Source: a bacterium (GTDB lineage: Bacteria; Bacillota; Clostridia; Oscillospirales; Acutalibacteraceae). Taken from it: a stretch of DNA of 42,123 nt. The number at the start of each line of letters is the position of its first letter. Positions within the stretch are counted from its first letter, which is position 1. The notes beneath the pieces are model-generated. The model searched no databases and was not told the origin of the DNA. It was given only the letters and a program-made list of their open reading frames with translations. Below, piece after piece: positions 7,595 through 15,410 of this stretch. The stretch covers positions 1 to 42,123 of the forward strand of contig JAHKVW010000069.1 of assembly GCA_020624805.1 (NCBI GenBank), read 5' to 3'. The position numbers and the translations under genes are program-made.

Positions 7595-7999
7595 ATGTCT
7601 GATTTCGGTAAAGATAAAGGGCACATCGTCAAAGCGGTTTTGATCGGTGTGCTTTGTTCTGTTGTACTGTCCGTGCTGCTCACCTGTCTGTTCTCGATGA
7701 TGCTGAAGTTGATGTCGGGTATCCCCTATGAGATCATCGACTATGTGATGGTCGCGATCGAGGGCTTCAGCGTGTTGATCGGCGCGTATATTGCCTGCGC
7801 GATCGCCAAATGCAAGGGACTGGTCATCGGCGCGTTATGCGGCGCGATAGCATTGATGATCGTGTTCGCGGTCGGGATGAGTATCGCTAAGAATAATATC
7901 GGGCTTTTGACGATCATCCGCAGTGTCGCAATGCTGTTGTGCGGGATCATCGGCGGCGTCGCGGGAGTGAATCGCAAGGAAAAAGTCCGGATCAAATAG
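7595..7999 (+). CDS. Small membrane protein, TIGR04086 family
   Basis: A 134-residue protein with four predicted membrane segments (about residues 15-35, 45-70, 78-95 and 105-123) and a short basic tail. Length, topology and position next to yajC fit the TIGR04086 family of uncharacterised Clostridia/Bacilli membrane proteins; its job is unknown. A GTG at 7574 would add seven residues but has no ribosome-binding site; the ATG at 7595 has AGGGGTG at good spacing. That site lies within the 3' arm of the yajC terminator hairpin, so translation may depend on that hairpin being open. Confidence 0.8.
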   Translation: MSDFGKDKGHIVKAVLIGVLCSVVLSVLLTCLFSMMLKLMSGIPYEIIDYVMVAIEGFSVLIGAYIACAIAKCKGLVIGALCGAIALMIVFAVGMSIAKNNIGLLTIIRSVAMLLCGIIGGVAGVNRKEKVRIK

Positions 8000-8044
8000 A
8001 AAAGCCTCCCCAATGAACAATGTCATTTTGCTAAGAAACAGTAT

Positions 8045-8220
8045 CTCGCTGACGCTCGGTCAATGAATACAATTCCTCAGTCTCGTCGTCGCTCGCTATA
8101 CTCGGTAGGCGTATCCCGTAGGTACGCCTTGACCTCGTGCCGCGGCTCCTCCTCTCCCCACAGCTCGGGGAGCTGTGGGGACCCCGAATGGGCGACAGCT
8201 CCCTTTCCCATAGGGAGCCT
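8045..8220. repeat. Dispersed palindromic repeat, long form
   Basis: The ends match the 74-base repeat at 10624-10697: a CTCGCTnACGCTC block, a shared 16-mer ATACAATTCCTCAGTC (8067-8082) and a terminal block starting GACAGCTCC. Between the last two lies about 110 bases of extra sequence with two hairpins: a 7-base stem near 8107-8129 and an 11-base stem of CCCCACAGCTC against GAGCTGTGGGG (8156-8166 with 8170-8180). No gene is visible in the 245-base gap. It lies between two convergent genes. Confidence 0.75.
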
Positions 8221-8244
8221 CTTAACTAAATGATCTTGTATGTA

Positions 8245-9126
8245 TCATGGGGAGGTCGAATTGAATATGGCGGAAAAATCCTCGGAATATGGAGTTGTGA
8301 GTTCGATCAACTCTTTTGTGATCGGATGCGGTAATGTGATCGACTGACAGTGCAGCGCCTGACGTTGGATCAGCTCGGAACTGCCGCCGTACATCGTATC
8401 ACCCGCCAGAGGATGACCGATCGCGCTCATGTGACAGCGGATCTGGTGCGTCCTGCCGGTTTCGAGCCAAACCTTGCATAAGGTGTGATGCGCAAAGGTC
8501 TGTATCGGCTCATAATGGGTGATCGCCGGTACGCCGTCTTCACACACACAGCGCTCTATCTTGCTGTCGGGCGCGGCGCCGATCGGCAGATCGATCGTAC
8601 CACTCTCGGTGATGATCCCCTCACAAATTGCTACATATGTCTTTTTGACAGTCGAAAAAACCATATTATACGCAATGCGGTCTTTGGCGAGGATCACGAT
8701 GCCGGAGGTATCCTTATCCAATCGGTTCAGCGCGCGAAAGGGATAGCTCTCTCCCCTGCTCTGTTGGTAATACATAACGATATTCGCCAGTGTGTCGAGC
8801 TGGTGGATCTTGGTGGGGTGTACCGGCATATAGGCGGGCTTATTGACGATTAACAGTCGGTCGTCTTCAAAGAGGATATCGAGCTTGCCCTCTATGGGAA
8901 CGATATCGCTTTGATCTTCCTTTGGCAGGCGCACTTTGATGATATCGCCTGTGTTCAGGATATGATGCGCGCGGAGCTCCATGTCATTGCGGGAGATACT
9001 ACCGCCGCCGTATCGGATGACCTTCATGGAGCGTGCCGACAGACCGCAGATGCGCCTGAGAAAGCTCTTGAGCGTGATACCGTCATCGGCAGGGCTCACG
9101 GTGAACTCATAATATCCGATAGCCAT
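8245..9126 (-). CDS. RluA-family pseudouridine synthase
   Basis: The 293-residue protein converts uridine to pseudouridine in ribosomal or transfer RNA. The N-terminal 70 residues resemble an S4-type RNA-binding part; the catalytic domain shows RALNRLDKDTSG with the active aspartate D137, then TGRTHQIRCHM and HPLAGDTMYGG. Both strand signatures of the RluA group are intact. The ATG at 9126 lies 20 bases inside the upstream DUF1294 gene, and no clear ribosome-binding site precedes it, so translation is probably coupled. Which RNA position it modifies cannot be told; RluD-like activity or a YlyB/YjbO-type paralogue are both possible. Confidence 0.92.
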   Translation of the reverse strand: MAIGYYEFTVSPADDGITLKSFLRRICGLSARSMKVIRYGGGSISRNDMELRAHHILNTGDIIKVRLPKEDQSDIVPIEGKLDILFEDDRLLIVNKPAYMPVHPTKIHQLDTLANIVMYYQQSRGESYPFRALNRLDKDTSGIVILAKDRIAYNMVFSTVKKTYVAICEGIITESGTIDLPIGAAPDSKIERCVCEDGVPAITHYEPIQTFAHHTLCKVWLETGRTHQIRCHMSAIGHPLAGDTMYGGSSELIQRQALHCQSITLPHPITKELIELTTPYSEDFSAIFNSTSP

Positions 9127-9385
9127 AATGCAGCACCAGATAAACGATGATGAGTTCCACGATCAGGATCAGCGGGATCCCGACCATGAATTTCGGCTTG
9201 CGGGTCTTGTGACGGATCAACAGCATCGTCAGATACATCGCGGGTGAACCGCCGAGCGCCGATATCAATAACAATGTATTCTCTTTGACGCGCCAAGTGC
9301 CCTTGACGGCGGCGCGTTTATCGTGGATCGTGACGATGACCGCGATGAGATTGATAATGATAAGATAAATATACAGAAATTTCAA
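9107..9385 (-). CDS. DUF1294 membrane protein
   Basis: A 92-residue protein with three hydrophobic segments and the typical DUF1294 core DKRAAVKGTWRVKENTLLL followed by GGSPAMYLTML and RHKTRKPKF. Members are small inner-membrane proteins of unknown function. The start is a TTG at 9385 with GAGG five bases upstream; no ATG in frame gives the conserved N-terminal helix. The gene is head-to-head with the GHL10 gene, the start codons only 20 bases apart, and its 3' end overlaps the pseudouridine synthase gene. Confidence 0.85.
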   Translation of the reverse strand: MKFLYIYLIIINLIAVIVTIHDKRAAVKGTWRVKENTLLLISALGGSPAMYLTMLLIRHKTRKPKFMVGIPLILIVELIIVYLVLHYGYRIL

Positions 9386-9405
9386 AATGACCTCGGAGTG
9401 ATAAA

Positions 9406-10623
9406 ATGTTCTATAAAAGAATCATACCGTTTGTACTGTCGTTTTTGTTATTGGGCGGTTCCATCCTCTATGTGTCCGGATCGGACAAGGAGCAAGAGGA
9501 TATGGAGCCAATGCCGATACAGGATGTGAGCCAAATCACCGTAGAAAAGCCGAAGGAAGAGATCCGCGGCGTATGGGTGACTTATATGACGCTGGATGTG
9601 CAGAATGAATCGGATAAAGAAGCGACGTTCAAGGAGAAGATCGACACTGTGATCGCGGATATGGAGAACGCGGATCTGAACACGATGGTCGTACAGGTTC
9701 GACCGTTCTGCGACGCGCTCTATCCGTCAAAATACTATCCGTGGTCGCATATCCTGACCGGAACACAGGGTGAGGATCCCGGGTACGATCCGCTCGATAC
9801 GATCATCAGAAAAGCGCATGAGCATGATATCATGGTGCACGCGTGGCTGAATCCGTATCGTATCAGCACCAAGGATACGCCGTCAAAGCTGAGCCATGAT
9901 CATCCTTATGTCAAGGATCCGTCGATCGGCGTGGAGGTCAATGGCAGTGAGTACCTCAATCCCACGGATGATAAGGCGATCGAGCTGATCACGAACGGCG
10001 TGAAGGAGATCGTAGAAAAGTACGATGTGGACGGGATCCAGTTCGACGATTACTTTTATCCGCCGGACTGCGGAGATTTTGATCAAGACGATTATGACGC
10101 CTATTGCTCCGCGACAGACTCTCCCCTATCCTTGGAGGAATTTCGCAGAGATAACGTGGATCGGATGCTCCGCTCTGTCTATCAGGCGGTTCATTCGATA
10201 AAGAACAACGTTCTGTTCGGCGTTTCACCGCAGGGAAATATGCAGAATAATGATAAGCTCTACGCCGACGTCAAAAAGTGGTGCGGTGAAAAGGGATATA
10301 TCGACTATATCTGTCCGCAGATCTACTTCTCGCTGGATAATCCCGCGCTGACCTTTGAGGACGGCTTGCAGGATTGGCTCGATGCGGAGCGCCATGACGG
10401 GCTATCGCTCTATACCGGTATTCCCGCCTACAAAGCGGGTACGGACGCCGACAGCGGGACATGGCTGGATAATGACGATATCCTGTCCACGGAGCTGTCC
10501 ATCACGCGTGACAAGGGCTGTGACGGCTTTATGCTGTACAGCTATGACAGCTTCCACAATGAAGATAACCGACAGGAAGTAGAAAACGTGATACGGTATC
10601 TGAATGAGAGAATAGAAAGGTGA
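9406..10623 (+). CDS. Secreted GHL10/DUF187 family glycoside hydrolase-like protein
   Basis: This 405-residue protein has an N-terminal signal sequence (basic start MFYKR, hydrophobic core to about residue 22, no lipobox cysteine). The TIM-barrel domain opens EEIRGVWVTYMTL near residue 50 and contains NTMVVQVRPFCDALYPS, HEHDIMVHAWLNPYRIS and DVDGIQFDDYFYPP, the signatures of the glycosyl-hydrolase-like 10 (YngK-type) family. Related proteins are suspected to act on cell-wall glycans or surface polysaccharide; the substrate is not established. A GGAG site precedes the ATG. It stands alone on the plus strand and ends at a dispersed repeat. Confidence 0.87.
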   Translation: MFYKRIIPFVLSFLLLGGSILYVSGSDKEQEDMEPMPIQDVSQITVEKPKEEIRGVWVTYMTLDVQNESDKEATFKEKIDTVIADMENADLNTMVVQVRPFCDALYPSKYYPWSHILTGTQGEDPGYDPLDTIIRKAHEHDIMVHAWLNPYRISTKDTPSKLSHDHPYVKDPSIGVEVNGSEYLNPTDDKAIELITNGVKEIVEKYDVDGIQFDDYFYPPDCGDFDQDDYDAYCSATDSPLSLEEFRRDNVDRMLRSVYQAVHSIKNNVLFGVSPQGNMQNNDKLYADVKKWCGEKGYIDYICPQIYFSLDNPALTFEDGLQDWLDAERHDGLSLYTGIPAYKAGTDADSGTWLDNDDILSTELSITRDKGCDGFMLYSYDSFHNEDNRQEVENVIRYLNERIER

Positions 10624-10697
10624 CTCGCTTACGCTCAAACAAATATACAATTCCTCAGTCAACATTCGTTGACAGCTCCTTTTACCAAAAGGAGCCT
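10624..10697. repeat. Dispersed palindromic repeat, short form
   Basis: This 74-base copy fills the gap between two convergent genes. It begins directly after the GHL10 stop and reaches the mtaB stop. It shares its left block, a 16-mer (10645-10660) and its right block (GACAGCTCC ... GGAGCCT) with 8045-8220 but lacks that copy's interior. AAGGAGC and GCTCCTT form a short hairpin at the right end. Confidence 0.72.
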
Positions 10698-11983
10698 TAG
10701 ATTTCTCCGACGCAGTAATCATCGTAGGCTTCGGTGAGCTTGACGTCGTATATTTCGCCGGAAATAATGCGGTCATCTTTAACGCGTACCTTGGTATAAT
10801 TCTTGGTATACCCTTCCATCATGCCGTCCTTTGAGCGGGTCTCAAATAATACGGGTTCGGTCAGTCCGACCTGACTTTGCATAAATCGGCGCTGCTGCTC
10901 CAACGTATGCGCGATCATGATATCGGCGCGTTCATGTTTTAAGTGCTCATCGATATGACCGTCCATTTTATCGGCGGAGGTACCTTTGCGGCGTGAATAC
11001 GGGAACACATGAGTTTTGGCGAAGCCGATATCATCGGTGAAGCTGACAGAAGCGTTGAAATCCTCCTCGCTCTCCCCCACGAACCCGACCATGACGTCGG
11101 TGGTGATGGAGGGATTATCGAATAGGCGGCGGATATCCGCGACGATTCGCGCGTATTCGGCAGTATCATAATGGCGGTGCATCCGCTTTAAGGTCGCGTC
11201 ACAGCCCGCCTGTAATGATAGATGAAAATGCGGACAGAATTTAGGTTCCTTCGATAAAGCGCTCAGGATATCCGCGGTCATGCGTTCGGGCTCGATCGAA
11301 CCGAGTCGCACCCGTTCAATACCGTCCGTTTGACAAACGACCTTGACCGCGTCATAGACATTCAGATCCCATTCCTGACCGTATGCCGAGAGGTTGATAC
11401 CGACCAAAACGATCTCTTTAAAGCCGTTTTCGGCAAGTGATTTTGCCTCTTTGCGAATCTCATCCAACTCTTTGGAGCGAACTCTGCCGCGGGCATACGG
11501 TATGATACAATAGGTGCAAAAACGGTTACAGCCGTCCTCAATCTTGATGCATGCCCGTGTGCGTTCGTTGAACGCGGAGATCCGCATCGGTTCAAACGCT
11601 TCGTTCCTTTGGTGATCACCGATACGGATGATCTGTCGGCGTTCCATCAGATATTCATCGATCAAGGGAATGATATCCCTGCGGGCGGTATTGCCCATCA
11701 CGATATCACAGCCCTCAAAAATGGATACGTCATCAGAAAACGCCTGCGGCATACATCCGCATAGGATAATGATGCTGTCGGGATTCTCGCGTCGGATCCG
11801 ACGGATCAGCTTGCGATTCTTCGCGTCACCGGTCGCGGTAACGGTACAGGAGTTGACGATATTGATATCGCTGTCTTGATAGGATTCCGCTTTTATATAG
11901 CCCGCCTGATCGAGCAATTCCGCCATTACCTCGGATTCATATTGGTTGACCTTGCATCCAAGCGTCATAATATAGTATTTCAA
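10697..11983 (-). CDS. mtaB: tRNA (N6-threonylcarbamoyladenosine-37) methylthiotransferase
   Basis: MtaB is a radical-SAM enzyme that adds a methylthio group to t6A-37 of tRNAs reading ANN codons. The 428-residue protein has the N-terminal cluster domain (LGCKVNQYESE near residue 8 and CGCMPQ near 75), the radical-SAM triad CNRFCTYC (about 150-157) with YARGRVRSKE after it, and a C-terminal TRAM-type RNA-binding part. The start is TTG at 11983 with GGTGAT seven bases upstream; an ATG six codons in is less well placed. It is divergent from the HPr-like gene. Confidence 0.93.
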   Translation of the reverse strand: MKYYIMTLGCKVNQYESEVMAELLDQAGYIKAESYQDSDINIVNSCTVTATGDAKNRKLIRRIRRENPDSIIILCGCMPQAFSDDVSIFEGCDIVMGNTARRDIIPLIDEYLMERRQIIRIGDHQRNEAFEPMRISAFNERTRACIKIEDGCNRFCTYCIIPYARGRVRSKELDEIRKEAKSLAENGFKEIVLVGINLSAYGQEWDLNVYDAVKVVCQTDGIERVRLGSIEPERMTADILSALSKEPKFCPHFHLSLQAGCDATLKRMHRHYDTAEYARIVADIRRLFDNPSITTDVMVGFVGESEEDFNASVSFTDDIGFAKTHVFPYSRRKGTSADKMDGHIDEHLKHERADIMIAHTLEQQRRFMQSQVGLTEPVLFETRSKDGMMEGYTKNYTKVRVKDDRIISGEIYDVKLTEAYDDYCVGEI

Positions 11984-12028
11984 ATAAAATCACCACGAAT
12001 TATGTAGAAATATTCAGCATTTTGGGGG

Positions 12029-12057
12029 TTGCATAATGGAATGAATAGTGCTAAGAT
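12029..12057 (+). promoter_or_regulatory. Promoter of the HPr-like gene
   Basis: TTGCAT, 17 bases, TAAGAT. The last base of the -10 box starts an inverted repeat that covers the likely transcription start. Confidence 0.55.
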
Positions 12058-12082
12058 AGATAACGCTTGAGGGGGTTATCTA
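12057..12082 (+). promoter_or_regulatory. Inverted repeat around the ribosome-binding site
   Basis: TAGATAAC (12057-12064) and GTTATCTA (12075-12082) are perfect inverted copies, 10 bases apart, with the GAGGGG ribosome-binding site in the loop and the ATG four bases downstream. It could be a DNA operator or an RNA hairpin that controls translation. Confidence 0.6.
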
Positions 12083-12085
12083 ACT

Positions 12086-12316
12086 ATGTACAGCACTAAT
12101 ATCGCGATCAGCGGCATTGATAAGGCAAGAGCCTTTGTCGCTTTGACCGCAAAATATCCGCAAATCAAAATCACACTGAATCATAATGAGTATTCGATCG
12201 ACGCCCATTCCATCATCGGCATCCTGTCGCTGGATCTCTCTCAGCCGATCTATCTGGAAGCTGAGGGTGAGGATATGGACGCGTTTATCGATGAATTAAA
12301 ACCTTTTACAGTATAA
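12086..12316 (+). CDS. HPr-like protein without the active-site histidine
   Basis: The 76-residue protein aligns with HPr, the phosphocarrier of the sugar phosphotransferase system, through GI(H)ARPA-like GIDKARAF at residues 10-17 and DAHSIIGILSLD at 39-50. The histidine that carries phosphate (H15 in Bacillus HPr) is replaced by aspartate D12, while the serine that HPr kinase modifies (S46) is kept as S42. This pattern resembles Crh, a regulatory HPr relative that cannot pass phosphate to sugars but works with CcpA. A catabolite-control role is therefore likely but inferred. It has its own promoter and a terminator, so it is a single-gene unit beside the amylase region. Confidence 0.8.
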   Translation: MYSTNIAISGIDKARAFVALTAKYPQIKITLNHNEYSIDAHSIIGILSLDLSQPIYLEAEGEDMDAFIDELKPFTV

Positions 12317-12347
12317 TGATTCGATCATAAAAAGTCAAATATTTCGT

Positions 12348-12371
12348 AAAGCGTCCTCTATCGGACGCTTT
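12348..12371 (+). terminator. Terminator of the HPr-like gene
   Basis: AAAGCGTCC pairs with GGACGCTTT across a six-base loop, followed by ATTATTT. It can also fold on the minus strand behind the amylase gene. Confidence 0.7.
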
Positions 12372-12391
12372 ATTATTTGTGCATATAATCA

Positions 12392-12417
12392 GGGGCTGCC
12401 GTAGATACGACAGCCCC
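12392..12417 (-). terminator. Hairpin downstream of the amylase gene
   Basis: A 10-base stem (12392-12401 with 12408-12417, one G-T pair) with a six-base loop. The T-tract is poor on the minus strand, so termination probably relies on this hairpin together with the one at 12348-12371. A 16-base palindrome TTGATCGATCGATCAA lies at 12437-12452. Confidence 0.5.
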
Positions 12418-12459
12418 TTTGGCTTATTCAGTTAAGTTGATCGATCGATCAAATCGGAC

Positions 12460-15381
12460 TTAGGAATTCCAGCCGGTGACCAGATAGTGACCCTGGCTGT
12501 TCTTGGTGCCGTTCATCCAGTAGCCTTCATAAGTACCGAAATCAGTGATGTCCTCAGTCTGAGCGCCGTTACCGTTGTTCAGGATAACGCCGACAGCGCC
12601 TTCGGGAACAGTACATCTGAACTGGGTCTCGCCAAAGCCGTTTGTGATGGTCTCAGCCTGAGCAGCACCCGGCCACTCGCCGCAGAGAGCGGTGCCGTTA
12701 GCATCCCAAGCGTAGACATAAGCTGCGCCCCAGTTGAAGTTATCGGTCAGCAGGAAGGTGATCGGACCGTTCGGAGTAGTAGGCTCAGGAGCCTCGGTGG
12801 GATCGGGCTGAGGAGCGGTTGTGGGCTGCGGTGCAGAAGTAGGTGTATGAGCGGTTGTGGGTGTGGGAGCGTCGCCCTCTACATAGAAGATCTCATTAAC
12901 ATGATACGGATTACCGATACCGGCTAAGAAGCGCTGGAGAAGAGTGATATCGGTCGATTCAACATTACCGCTGCTGTCGATATCAGCTGCCAGAACGCCG
13001 TCAGCGGTCAGCTTCTTGATGTTTGCCAGATGGCGCTGCATCATGGTAGCATCGAGGATAGAAACGATGGTATCCTGATCAGCGTCGCCGCGGAGGATCG
13101 GTCTGCCGACGGGCTTTTCGGTGGGCTTCTCGGTAGGAGCCTGAGTAGGATCATCGGCGCCCGCGGTCAGAGAAGTATCAGCGTTGGTCAGAGTCGCAAC
13201 GGGATAATCACCGTAGTCCTCAAAGCGGAGGTCACGCAGGATCATCGAACCGACGAGCTCATAACCGCCGTTCTCACGGTTGGAAGCGCTGTTAGCGGAA
13301 CCGAAGTTGACAACCGTCTCAGGCATGGTACGACCGCAGTAGCCCTGGCACTCATTAAAGGTGTGGAACAGGTGGCAACGATTGTACTTGTCAGCATGCG
13401 ACTTATCGGTATACTGAGAACCGATGTAACCCTCGTTGAACTTGACATACTTGGTGTTATCGGGAACAGTATAGGAATAGAGATTCGACTGACCGGAAAC
13501 AGGAGTCAGCTTATGAGAGTCATAGGAACCGATCTTGGTGGAGGGAGCAACGCCGGTTTTGCACAGGACAAAGATACCGACGGTTTGCTGACCGGAAGTA
13601 TTCTCATACGGCCACTTCATGACGCTGTTATCGAAGTAGACCTTCTTGGTCTCGTTCGCATCCTTCTTCTTGATGTTATAGGTGCGGGATACGGTCTTAC
13701 TGCCGTTGGTAGCAGTTACCTTGATATCAACACTCTTGCCGTAAGGAATGGTGCTCTTGAGAGTGAAGGTCTTGGAAGCGTCGGTAACGGTCTTGGCAGC
13801 GAGGTTGGAAACCTTGATGTCATAAGAAGTTGCGTTCTTGACGTCAACCTTGATGGTAGCCTCAGCGTCGGTGTAACGGCTGAGAACCTCGGGAGTCAGC
13901 TCAACATTGTTCAAAGAGAGCTTGATCTCGGGTGCGGAATTGTCGGCAGTGGTGTTGTAGATGACCGCAACGCCGGTAGAACCGATGTTACCGCTGATCG
14001 TGCCGTTGGAAACGGTGAATTGATTACCGGAAACCTGATCCGTATAAGTGCCGTTTGCCATAGAGCAAGACTTGCTGACAGAACCGGCAGAACCGTTCAG
14101 GTCAACGATCAGCATACCGGTGGTGCCGCGCTGTACGAACAGCTTGGAGCCATCTGCGGTGACGTTCTCATTCTGGCCTGCAAAAGCGTTCTTGAAGTGG
14201 TTGACCGCAACGACAGTCGGGTCTTTCCATGTCTCGGCAGAACCGGGAGCACCCATCAGATCATCGTACTTGATGAAGCCGGGAGAATCGAGCTGCTCAT
14301 GCTTGGGACGAATGAAGAACAGTGCGGGAGCGTCCTTACGAGCGCCGATGGCTGCCCAGCCGAGGATCTGCTGCTTCTTGGTCAGACCGGTGGACTTTTC
14401 ATCACAGAAGTTATCGTGAGACTCAACCCACAGTACGTTCTGGCTTGCAGTAGAACCGGAGAAACCGTAGTTGATAAGGCTGCTGGCGTTTTTGTTGCTC
14501 AGCGCACTGCGGACAGTGTTACCATACGCATAGTCGGTAACGTTCATGTACGGTGTATAAGCAGAAATACTGAACTTACCTGCGGGATCAAGGATCTCAC
14601 CGTAGATATAAGAGTTAGCGTTCTTCGCCTTGATCGCGCTGGTGACGGTGGGCCAATAATCGGATGCTAAGTTACCGTCGGAAGGAGTCTCGATGTGCTT
14701 TGCAGCGTCGAAACGGAAACCGTCAATGCCCATGTCGGACAACGGATTCAGCAGATTGCTGATGACATAGTTCTGATAAGACTTATTGCCTGTGTTCAGA
14801 TCGGGAAGCTGACCGCTGAGGTCATTCTGAACCTGATTCTGACGAGAGTTGTCGTTAGCGATTTTCGAATGATCGAGCAGATTGGAACGACGGGTGTAGC
14901 CTTTCAGAGTGGAATTGACTTCAGTGGTGTCTACTCTCTTCTCGCAGTTCTGTACATGGTTGGTAACAACGTCGGCGATAACCTTTACGCCGTAGCTGTG
15001 AAGAACAGAAGTAGCTTCTCCTACCTCTTCAGCGGTACCGAGAGCGTTACCGATTGACATATCTCTGGGCTGATAGAAAGACCACCAGTCAGTCGCGTAA
15101 GAGCCATCGTTAACGGTAGCCTTCGTGTACTGAACCGGAGAGATCTGTACAGTGGTATAACCCGCGGCGGCGATTTCGGGAGCATACTTCACGAGATCGC
15201 GCATGCGCCAGTTGAACGCGTGCAGGATATTACCGCTCTGGATGTTGGGCGCAAGAGCATAGTCCTGAGATGCGGTCGCGGCGGCATCCTTATCGGCAGC
15301 AGAGAAAGTGCCGGGGATGACTGCGACAGTCAGCATCATGACAAGAACCATGATCAAGCTAACTACTTTTTTCATTTGCAT
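12460..15381 (-). CDS. Secreted modular alpha-amylase with dockerin and starch-binding module
   Basis: A 973-residue extracellular starch hydrolase. Order: signal peptide (1 to about 28); GH13 barrel (about 45-400) with DVVTNH at 137-142, nucleophile D225 in GFRFDAAKH, acid/base E262 in YGEILD and D323 in ESHDN; C-domain to about 475; an Ig-like domain (about 483-572); an unassigned beta-rich domain (about 578-730); a Thr/Pro linker; a dockerin (about 763-825) with two calcium loops starting D766 and D800-D802; a second Pro/Thr linker; and a C-terminal CBM26-like starch-binding module (about 873-970). The dockerin should anchor it to a cohesin scaffold, as in the Ruminococcus bromii amylosome. 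AGGAGG lies eight bases before the first ATG. Its codon choice looks more restricted than its neighbours', as in rpsB and tsf here. Confidence 0.95.
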   Translation of the reverse strand: MQMKKVVSLIMVLVMMLTVAVIPGTFSAADKDAAATASQDYALAPNIQSGNILHAFNWRMRDLVKYAPEIAAAGYTTVQISPVQYTKATVNDGSYATDWWSFYQPRDMSIGNALGTAEEVGEATSVLHSYGVKVIADVVTNHVQNCEKRVDTTEVNSTLKGYTRRSNLLDHSKIANDNSRQNQVQNDLSGQLPDLNTGNKSYQNYVISNLLNPLSDMGIDGFRFDAAKHIETPSDGNLASDYWPTVTSAIKAKNANSYIYGEILDPAGKFSISAYTPYMNVTDYAYGNTVRSALSNKNASSLINYGFSGSTASQNVLWVESHDNFCDEKSTGLTKKQQILGWAAIGARKDAPALFFIRPKHEQLDSPGFIKYDDLMGAPGSAETWKDPTVVAVNHFKNAFAGQNENVTADGSKLFVQRGTTGMLIVDLNGSAGSVSKSCSMANGTYTDQVSGNQFTVSNGTISGNIGSTGVAVIYNTTADNSAPEIKLSLNNVELTPEVLSRYTDAEATIKVDVKNATSYDIKVSNLAAKTVTDASKTFTLKSTIPYGKSVDIKVTATNGSKTVSRTYNIKKKDANETKKVYFDNSVMKWPYENTSGQQTVGIFVLCKTGVAPSTKIGSYDSHKLTPVSGQSNLYSYTVPDNTKYVKFNEGYIGSQYTDKSHADKYNRCHLFHTFNECQGYCGRTMPETVVNFGSANSASNRENGGYELVGSMILRDLRFEDYGDYPVATLTNADTSLTAGADDPTQAPTEKPTEKPVGRPILRGDADQDTIVSILDATMMQRHLANIKKLTADGVLAADIDSSGNVESTDITLLQRFLAGIGNPYHVNEIFYVEGDAPTPTTAHTPTSAPQPTTAPQPDPTEAPEPTTPNGPITFLLTDNFNWGAAYVYAWDANGTALCGEWPGAAQAETITNGFGETQFRCTVPEGAVGVILNNGNGAQTEDITDFGTYEGYWMNGTKNSQGHYLVTGWNS

Positions 15382-15410
15382 TTTTAAAACCTCCTAATTT
15401 AACAAATTCT

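Noticed and set aside
9406-10623. GHL10 protein as a lipoprotein
   Set aside because: The signal sequence lacks a cysteine in a lipobox; VSGSDKEQ follows the hydrophobic core.
12437-12452. 16-base palindrome TTGATCGATCGATCAA as an operator
   Set aside because: It lies downstream of the amylase stop, away from any promoter, and is built from GATC units common in this DNA.
13030-14670. 546-codon open frame opposite the amylase gene
   Set aside because: It is antisense to a clear GH13 gene, has no ribosome-binding site and a composition explained by the opposite strand's codon use.
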